A stretch of DNA of 64,000 nt from Sphaerolaimus hirsutus (taxonomy: Eukaryota; Nematoda; Chromadorea; Monhysterida; Sphaerolaimidae). Shown one piece after another: positions 51,788-60,700 of this stretch. Each line of letters begins with the position of its first letter. Position 1 is the first letter of the stretch. The position numbers were made by a program, and so were the translations under genes. The stretch spans positions 25,927,785 to 25,991,784 of the forward strand of contig OZ038452.1 in NCBI GenBank assembly GCA_964036195.1, read 5' to 3'. The notes beneath the pieces were generated by a model. That model was given only the letters and a program-made list of their open reading frames with translations, ran no database searches and was not told the origin of the DNA.

Positions 51788-54700
51788 ATGACCCTCTCGT
51801 CGGGTCGGGTCAGGAGCGCGTCCGAGTCGCTGTACGACTGGGTGCTGAGCCTGGCCATCAGCGAGTTCGTGGTCGACGTGCACAGGGAGGCCAAGCTCGG
51901 CCTGCTCTTCCTGTCCGTGCCCGACAAGCACGCCGAGAGGCGCTTCACGCTGCACGACCGGTTCGTGCTGGTGGGGGAATGAGGCAGTGGGGTGGAGGGA
52001 TTATTTGGGACTTTGTTGGGAGTAACTTGAATGAAAAAATCTCGCAGAAAGTTTCAGAAGTTGAAAAGTTCTGAGCTGGCTGAGCGCTTGGTTCCGACAA
52101 AATTACGGCCAAATAAAAAAAAACATTTTCCAGACACATCACCTGGTAATATCAAGGCCTCAATGGCATTGCTCTTTGGTGACTACAAGATTTCGCAATT
52201 TATTATTGATAATGACAAAGCGCATTTAATAAAAACGTATTTCACAGTTCACCATGACAATTGTTCATGCATGACTCGGTGATGCGCGATGAAGATTTGT
52301 TGGGCTTAGCGCACTTAACGACAGCTCACTCGAATCTAATTGTGTGACTTGCATCGAATTGACACGAAAGTGTCAAAAGTTATATAAAACCCCTATTCTT
52401 TCACCGGTCATTTGGTAGTTTTCATGACATTTTACATGACACTTGCACGGCAATTCGCATTTCCCTGTGTCTGGGCATAGCCAGGGGTCTTCTAGATTTT
52501 GACCCTCCGTGGGGTTGGATAGATAGCAAATCGCTGCTCCGGTGGAATAGATAACTGGGAAAAAAATTTGGGGGGGGGGGCGGTTCGCGGGGGTTCAATA
52601 TATAGGCTTTTTTGAGGTATAGAAGGAAGAAAAGGGAGAAAAATCGCTAAAAGTAGTTGAAAAATGGGTATATAAGCACATATAGTACTAAAAATAGCTG
52701 AAAATATGCTGTTAGACACATGAACTAGTGATTTTGGAGGTGAAAATCCATAAAAAGGTATGAAAAACAGCGATTTTGAGCGAAAATTGGGGTATAGTTT
52801 CTTAAAAATCGCTCCGGATAGGTAGATAGCTGGCCGATTTGCGGGGGGGGGGGGTGGGGGTTTAGGGGATAGTAGCCCAAATTTTTGCCTCCGGATAGAT
52901 AGATAGCTGGGCGGTTTAGAGGGGGTAACCTCCAACCCCCCCCCTTTTCTACCCCTGGGCATAGCCTCGGTGCCTTACCCTCTTATCGCCCTGCCCCCCC
53001 TCAGCGCGGGCGTGGACGTGTTCGGTCGGTCGATCGCCGAGCTGACGAAGCAGTCGCGCGCCGAGCAGTGCCTGTGCCCCCAGTGCGACCGGGTGATCGG
53101 CGCCAACCGGTCCGCGCCCCACCTCGCAAAGTGCATGGGCATGGGCCGCACCGGCACCAGGCACTCGGCCCGCCGCGCCACCCAGACGCACCACGGCGGC
53201 GGCGCGCACCAGGCGCTAATCCATGACACTGAAATGTCTAATGTCACGCAAAGTGGCAAAAGTCATGGAAAATGCCTGGTAAAATGGCAAACGTACGTTT
53301 GCCATTTTACCGGGCATTTTACATGACTTTTGACACTTTGCGTGACATTTGACATTTTTCAGGGTCTGAGATTGCCCCCAGGGCGGCAGTCGCGCCAGCA
53401 GCAACGAGCGCTGGAGCCCCAGCCCCGCGCTGCTCGCCGGCCACGGCGGCCGCAACAACCGCAGCCCTGTTACTGACGATGATTTATCTGAGGTAATGGA
53501 TTATTGGCACACTACACTGAAATTTAAAAACAAATCGTATAAATGCTCTTTTTAAAAGTCGGAACTCGATTTGAAAGAGAGATAATTTGAACAATTTGTA
53601 TCAGTTTGCTTTTAAGTTCCGTTTGAGTACTCCTGTGAGAACCAAAAATAATTTTAGTAGCTCAAAAGTAGGGGCTGTGAAAAAGCGGAACTCAAAATTG
53701 TTGAAAAGCTGACGTCGCGCAAATTGTTCAAGTTCCGGACTTTAAAAAGAGCGTTCGTACGATTTTTAAAAAAAATTCTGTGCGTGGTACACCATTACAG
53801 TTGTTCTTTTGTTGTCGCCCGGCGGCAGGCTCATTTTCGGTCGCAGAGCGAATCGAAGGCGTCGTCCTATTGCGACACGAATCCGGACGAATCCGACGAC
53901 GACTGGTCCGAGCACAATTTCAAGCTGCGTGCTTCCGCTCAGTCGAACGCGAAAAACAACAGTCGACACGCGAATTCGTATCACCGCCACGTTTGTTGTG
54001 CACATTTTCCGATTGTGATTAAGACTTCCGGTTCCGTGCACTGGGTAAATATATGTGTGTTCTTCGTGGCAGACCCCCCCCCCCAAATCTACACAGGGTT
54101 ATCGAGGTGCCATTTTCCGATTTCTTATCCGTCACTACATGAATGCGTACTCGGCGGACATCGCACTTAGTATTAGAACCTACCATAACCCATCTGAATA
54201 ATGAACCAAAAATTATACAGTTTTTCATCATAATATTTTGTTTTTAGTATGGAATAATAAATTACTTAATTCGTTAAAATATGGTAGTATGTATTGTGCA
54301 CATACTTTGCAGTCCGCCGTATATAACATAAAAAAGCAAAAAACTTTCCGTGGCGCACGCAATGAAAACCATTGAAAAAATCTGCGAGATTTATATTTAA
54401 AAAATCTCAGAAAATTTTCTGAGATTAATATTTTTTCCACGATTTTCCAGAGAGATTTGATTATATTTTCTTTTTGAGAGATTTTTAAAAATTTAACAAA
54501 ATCCCTCAAATTCGGATATTTATATTTTTCCAGGGTTTTTTAGAGAGATTTTATTATATTTTATTCTTGAGCGATTTTCTGAGATTATATTTGATTATAT
54601 TTTACAAAAATTGATAATTTTTTCTAATGCTAACGGTGCAAAATGGTGACTCTCAACGGCTTGACTACTCGCAGGGCGGCGGCATCAGCAAGAAGCACCG

Positions 54701-56410
54701 GCCGCAGCACGGAGCCAAGAGGAAGAGCTGTGCGGGCCTGACCAAGTCGCAGAGCGCCCAGGCGAGTCTGTGGGCCATGCAGCAGGGCAGGGCCGACCGC
54801 GGCTGGACCGTCGTGCCCGGCCTCCAGATGGAGACTGGTCAGTCAGCTGGGGGGGGGGAGGTAATTAGAACAAGGCGCACTGTTTTCGTACTTTCACGTT
54901 CACTGGATTATATGCGTGATGCAAGTGAAACTATAAAAAATAAGTAGGCGCGAATTGACTCAAGATCCGTTTGTATTTACGAGTTCTGCCTGATCTTCAA
55001 CGAGTTCAATTTGTTTGGGCCCACATACACTAGTTGACATCACAAAAAAATAAAAATTAAGTGTCACGATATATAATTAACTATGCTCAATCACAATCAC
55101 AATCGAAAGTTGAAATCACATATAAACCAAAATCATGCCATCTAGTGTGTGTGTGTAGGCCCGTTAAAATTGGACTTAGTGCCCGGGTGTACTGAATTTC
55201 CATGCCCCATTTTTATGCGTGCTGTGCAGGTGATGACGACGACTGGTCGCGCACGCCGTCGCCGCGAAACCCCTCCAAAGTGGGTGTGGCTTGACTTGTA
55301 TGCGGGGGTACCTTGAATTTTGACCCCCCGGGGGTTGGATGCATGGCAAATCGCTTCTCCGGGGGGATAGGTAGCTGAAAAATAGCCAAAAAAGATGAAA
55401 ATAGGCTAGTAGCAAATGGACTAATGATTTTGAAGGGAAAAGGGTTCCGTGTATGGTAGCGGAAAAATTTGCCTCCGGGATAGATAGAAATCTGGGCTAT
55501 TTCGGGGGGACCCCTGCTTGTACATACGTCTCTCCCAATTTTTTTAGGGTTCGCAGTTTTCGTTACCCACCTTTTCTATGCATTTTCCTCGGTATACCGT
55601 AAATCCTCGAATAAGTCCCCCCCCTCGAAAAACTCCCCCCTCGAATAACTCCCCCCTGTAAGCTGACTGAGGAAATAATAACTCCCCCCTCGAATAACTC
55701 CCCCCTGTAAGCTGACTGAGGAAATAATAACTCCCCCCCTCGAATAACTCCCCCCTCTCTATGGGTGAAAAAGAAGTCCATGAATAAAAAACGTATTTAT
55801 GTATACGTTCAGTAAAATAATGCATTCTTTTGCATTGATGCACACTAACATTGATTTCATTGCATGAATTACGGGATTTCTATACTGGCTTACACGCTAA
55901 TGGAACCTACTTAACCCCATTTAGATAATATATTGATCATGCTTTTTACTCAATATTCCGACGAAAAAATAACTCCCCCCTCGAATAACTCCCCCCCCTC
56001 GAATAAGTCCCCCCTCAAAAAATTCTGAGGAAAAAATAACTCCCCCGGGGACTTATTCGAGGATTTACGGTATTTACGACATGAAATGCCCTCGATACTC
56101 GACGTACATAACCCACCGTCCCAACCCAATTCAATCACGAACAACTGAGTATGGCTCAAACACCGAACCCTGTCGCTCTAAGAAATCGCGCGGCGGCCGG
56201 TCGTCCGGCTCGCGTCGGTCGACCCAAAAAGTCGGCGGCGGCTACTCGTCGCTGGAGCAGCACAAGTCGGGCTGGCTGGAGCCGCAGCGGCCGTCGTCCA
56301 GCAACGGGGAGGACTCGCGCGGCTCAAACGCGCCCGCCTTCGTGCCTCCGGCTGCCCAGTTGGCTGTAGATTTTGAGAGGATATTGGATCACGTCGATGA
56401 GCACACTTGA
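51788..56410 (+). CDS. SGF11/ATXN7L3-like SAGA DUB-module subunit
   Basis: Seven in-phase exons: 51788-51960, 53005-53212, 53382-53492, 53829-53990, 54675-54837, 55230-55279, 56183-56410; 364 residues. The N-terminal helix region (LAISEFVVDVHREAKLG) and AGVDVFG precede an SGF11-type zinc finger, C82-x2-C85-x11-H97-x3-C101, followed by the hallmark MGMGR (102-106). In SAGA this protein anchors the H2B deubiquitinase to the histone acetyltransferase complex and its zinc finger contacts nucleosomal DNA (known of the family); it acts in the nucleus. The rest is disordered, with DDDW motifs and a Lys/Ser-rich stretch; the SCA7 domain found in vertebrate ATXN7L3 is not apparent. Intron 2 is an introner-like element with a GC donor. 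The start is the first in-frame ATG; an upstream exon is possible. Confidence 0.88.
52492..52957. mobile_element. R1 MITE with intact target duplication
   Basis: CAGGGGTCTTCTAG to TTCTACCCCTG, flanked by exact GGCATAGC (52484-52491, 52958-52965). It is the best evidence that R1 is hAT-like. It is in intron 1 of the SGF11-like gene. Confidence 0.88.
53213..53381 (+). mobile_element. Introner-like element with GC donor, SGF11 intron 2
   Basis: The intron runs from GCGCTAATCCATGACACTGA (after codon Q127) to ATTGCCCCCAG (before GGC). Arms of about 75 bp (CAAAGTGGCAAAAGTCATGG; inverse GACTTTTGACACTTTGCGTG) form a hairpin with a loop near ACGTACG. Compared with the family start GTGCCAATCC, position 2 has mutated T to C, giving a GC donor; the CCCCCAG acceptor is intact. 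Phase 0. Confidence 0.82.
54148..54324. mobile_element. TACTCGGCGGAC-family MITE, inverted
   Basis: TACTCGGCGGACATCGCACT to ACTTTGCAGTCCGCCGTATA; the core is the reverse complement of the copies at 43811 and 49468. It is in intron 4 of the SGF11-like gene (53991-54674). Confidence 0.75.
55018..55163. mobile_element. ACTAGTTGACATC-family MITE
   Basis: GGGCCCACATACACTAGTTG at the left and CCATCTAGTGTGTGTGTGTA at the right are inverted relatives. It is in the intron 54838-55229. Confidence 0.65.
55303..55516. mobile_element. Short R1 MITE
   Basis: CGGGGGTACCTTGAATTTTG to GGGGGGACCCCTG with imperfect flanks CTTGTATG and CTTGTACA (6 of 8). It starts 23 bp after the exon at 55230-55279 and lacks most of the usual core. 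Confidence 0.6.
55597..56073. mobile_element. B-family element with internal tandem unit
   Basis: CCGTAAATCCTCGAATAAGT to GACTTATTCGAGGATTTACGG. Two adjacent copies of a unit of about 50 bp (TAACTCCCCCCTGTAAGCTG...GAGGAAATAA) lie at about 55640-55740, and further CGAATAACTCCCCCC blocks near the right end. It fills much of the intron 55280-56182. Confidence 0.7.
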
Positions 56411-57710
56411 GTTGCGCAGTGTGTTCGATTTTTTTCGTGGTTAAGCGTTGCGTGCGTTTATGTCGATTTGACACACCGGTATTTGCTCGTGTTTTGTTGT
56501 AGGCGGCTCAGTTTGGCGCTTCCTGTGATTCATTTTATTCTAGATCCGATGTTCATGCACTTGTTTGTAGTTAACTTGTTGGTGACTCGTTTTGGGTGCC
56601 CTGTTCGAATAGAGTATTTTGTCAAAATACAGCGCCATGTGAAAGGCCTTCCGATCTTAAGAATGCCACATTTTTATATTTTATGCCATAAAATGCCACC
56701 AAATTACAAATACTGGTAATATACCGAATTTGGGAGAAGATTGTCTGTAATCTTCATTTGTTCTAGAAAGTAAATACACTCATTTAAATTTATATCCTGT
56801 TTGAATTAACTGCCACTGCAAACTGGCAAATATTAGAATGTCCGGCACGCAGAACGAGCCATTGGCGCGGGTGTCAACTGGTTTCCAGGTTAAACCGTGT
56901 CAATTCGGATTTCGGTTGACGGGTCGCAGGACAAATTTCAAGTGCACATGCCCCAATGTGGAAAGGAATCAAATTAATATCATTCCGCGCGAATCATCAA
57001 CGTCAACTGAATCGAAGCCAGTCGGCTCAGTTGACACCCGATGCCATGTCAACTGTTTAAGTGTGTGTATGGCAAATTGTTTAGGTACTCAATATATTTA
57101 TAGTGTTGATTGTGGTTTATGAAACACTTTAGAGTTTTTTGTTCAGGAATATTCACAAATGATTGAAAATTGAATTTTCTTTAGAACCGTTGAAATCTAT
57201 CCGATGATCCGCGTTCTACGAATTCCGTGATATTTTAGTTTCTGCAGTTTCTACGGTTAGTCTATTGAAGCTTTCGGCATGTTAATCATAGCTAAAATGT
57301 TAATTATGTCAGTGATGTAACATTGGCGGGAAAATCGCCCAATTTTATCACTAATCGCAGATTAATAAACTCTCACTGCTCGTTATGATAATGGAATCGA
57401 CAAATATTGTTGCAATTTTCATCAGTGACAACCAGAATAACACCACACTGACTACTTTTACTGGCATTCTGTTGTTTGTTCTACAATTTTCTTATCAAAA
57501 TTTGCCTACATTTCTACGCAGGTAAATATATTTTCATTTACTAATTGTGATAATAAAGGTGCCGCGTCGCGAACATTATCAATAGAAATATCTTATTGAC
57601 TTTTATCTTCATGATTTTTTACCCAAAAAAATGACGCTCCCCTTCCAGGCGCCAAGAAGCTTTAATTAACTGGGCTACTAAATAAAACTACTGATCTACT
57701 ACTTATCACT
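56411..57710. other. Intergenic upstream of the glycosyltransferase
   Basis: No exon is convincing. About 56868-57056 contains GTGTCAACT/AGTTGACAC inverted motifs, probably a decayed ACTAGTTGACATC-family copy. 57100-57710 is AT-rich and should contain the promoter of the next gene. Confidence 0.45.
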
Positions 57711-60700
57711 ATGCAACCATTTCACTTTTACACTTTTTCACTATCAATTTGCACATTTCTATCCTTTGCATTGGCCGAAAATGGCAAAGTTCTATTCAGC
57801 GTGTCTTCATTATTCCCTGTCCATAGATTTGTGTTGAGGGATTTAGCTGAAGAGCTTGTGAAACGTGGCAATAAAGTCGTGTGGTGGGAGATTGGTTTGA
57901 AGAGACCGGATGATATTCCATTGCCTAAGGGTGCGTCTTCTGGTTTGGGGGAGTCTGTGTCTGTAGTCATGTAGACCCGCTGGTCATGTATTTTGGCGGG
58001 ATTAGCATGGAGCATAGTTGTTAAAACGTATTTACTTTTACTCGTTAAATACGTATATACTCGGCAGACATGATACTCTACAAATAGATATGATTTATGT
58101 CTTCGCCTAGCAGACGGCCAACTGAAAACTTATGAACCGACTCCCTACAAAAAAAGATTTGCGCGTACGCTGACTGTTTCGGGTATGACGTCATGATGGA
58201 GTGTTTCCTCCGGAAAAATGTACGGCGTAATGTCATCCGAGTATACTCGAGTACAGAGTAAATTCGTTTACGTTTCCTCCGAAAAAAAAATTCCGGTACT
58301 CGCTTTTACGTATACTTTTTGAAAGTACTCGAGTACAGAAAACGTATTTTGAATCATCTTTTATATAGATTTTTTAAGGCATAGAAGAGAAAAAAGGAGA
58401 AAATATGCTAATAATATGGGAAACTAGTCGAAAATGGGTGTAAAACCAAATCTATAGTAAAAAATTATGTAAAATAGGCAAAAAGTTACGAAAATGAGTG
58501 ATTTTGAGCGAAAATTTTGGGGAAATTTCTCAAAAGTACTCACGTTTACGTTTACTCATGAGTAAAAGTTTAAAAAAATTACTTTACGTTTTCTGTACTC
58601 AGGGGGTGAGTAAAAAATAAATACTTTACGTTTACCGTATTTCCTCGAAATACCCCCCCCCCTCGAAATACCCCCCCCCCCCTCGTTTGACCCCCCCCCT
58701 CTCGAGACCACTATGAAACAATCACCCCCCCCCCTCGAAATACCCCCCCCCAGATTGAGTGTAAAGAGAACGTACATGCCAAATACTGCAGTTTGTGTTC
58801 TGCGTAGTGCAGAACACACGTTAAAACAATGTCGGAATCACGTTAGAACAGTGTTTATACCATCTACGTACTAATATTAGTCTACATAACCTTATAAATG
58901 GCGGTTTTTGTTGTATTTTTCGACGTCTGCGTACGTTTCAGACGACACTTTCGTACTGGGATTAAAAAAATTTTCTTGTGAAATAATAACCCCCCCCCCT
59001 CGAAATACCCCCCCCCCTCGTTTAACCCCCCCCCCTCTCGGGACCACTATGAAACAATCACCCCCCGGGGGGTATTTCGAGGAAATACGGTACGTATACT
59101 TTGAAAAAAGTTTGGTACTATCAACAACTCTGGTATGGAGCGGGCGTTAGCGATAGTGGGTGCACATGATTGTAGAGTGCATAGCGCGCGCCGCAGTGCG
59201 TGTGCACTCACATTGGTTTTGTCGCTCGTTTGATGACTCTGCTCAAATAAAAATTGAAAAAACTTATAAATCATTTGTACACATCTGAGTTTTTCAATTT
59301 TTCTTTGAGCGATGCCATTAAAAAGTGACAAAACAATGTGAGTGCGCACTCACAGCGGCCCGTGCTATATACTATCGTCATCATGTTAACCCGCTGCCGC
59401 AAACCTACCATTTCGTCTTTTTCTTTTCAGCTACCAAAAATCTGTCTTCCATTCGCAGGAGTTGAAGAGCGGTATTGGGAAGTCACAGTTCCAGAAAGCT
59501 ACATTAATAATTTATTCCTGCACAAAAATTCTTCCGTTTATGATAACATATGGGATCCCACCGTGCCCGACATTTCACTCAAGGTATGTATTTACATCCA
59601 AAATTCGTTTAGTTATCTTTTTTTGCCATCAATTTTTACGTATCCATATGGACGTTGGCAGGCTGCCAATTGGCTGATATCGTCGCGTATCTGCGACGCG
59701 GCACTGGCGACCCGCAAGGGCGACCTGGACAAGCTGGTGGCGGAGAATTTTGACACCGCCGTGGTCGACGACCTGTACAATCCGTGCGGCTAGTTTGCGT
59801 GGCGTTTTTCATGTCTGGGGTCCTCGTTGAAGAGCGTTCATGCAGATATCGTTGATAAAACCTGTGTGAGATTTGTGTTTTTTATCGTATCAGAAAAGAC
59901 ATCAAATGTATTTTAAAAAATTATATTATATTAGTTTTTTTTCCTGAGATTAAATTGAATTTTCTTTTCTGGAGATTTTCTGGTATTTTTTAAATATCAT
60001 AAAATATAAAAAAGCGCAAGGACGTAGCCAGGGGGGGCGGGGGGGCGGCCGCCCCCCCCCCTCCCCGGGCCGGACCAAAAAATGTGCCAGAAATGGCACT
60101 TTCAGAACACCATTTTGTCGACAGTTTGAAAAAATTTTGCGCGCAAGCGCGCATTTGCCATTCGCAGCATATATTTTCGGCTGGCCCGTTTCCGCGGCCT
60201 CAACGCCAGTGAAAATGGACTCAATTCCTGTCCATGTCGCTGTATACGCTGTAAAATACAGACGTAAATATACTGCTTTTTGGTGCCAATGCCAACGCCA
60301 TTTGCGCCATGGCGTGGCGCCTACGTATGGCGCCAGCGCCATAGTGCCATTCTCCTACTACAGGGGTCAAATTTTAGGGGGGGGGGCGCCGCCCTCCCCC
60401 CGTTCGCCGGGCTCCGTATACAATCCGCCCCCCCCCCCGCTCAAAAATCCTGGCTACGTCCCTGAAAAAGCGCATGACATAGCACAAAGCACAAGCATGT
60501 ACGTCTATTTACATTTTTTCTGGGTTTTCTCGAGCAAATTTATATTTTTACATTTTATTTTTGAGATATTTGTCTTGTTTACGTGCTCGCAGGACTTTTA
60601 TACACGTCTCTATCCCGGTCGATTTTCGTCTACTACAGCATGACCCCGCTGCGGACGGAAACCGCGTGGGCCACGCACAGCCCCAGCCCGCCCAGCTACG

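Noticed and set aside
55597-56073. Regular CTCGAATAACTCCCCCC repeats considered as a CRISPR-like array.
   Set aside because: There are no unique spacers of constant size; it is internal duplication in a MITE in a eukaryotic intron.
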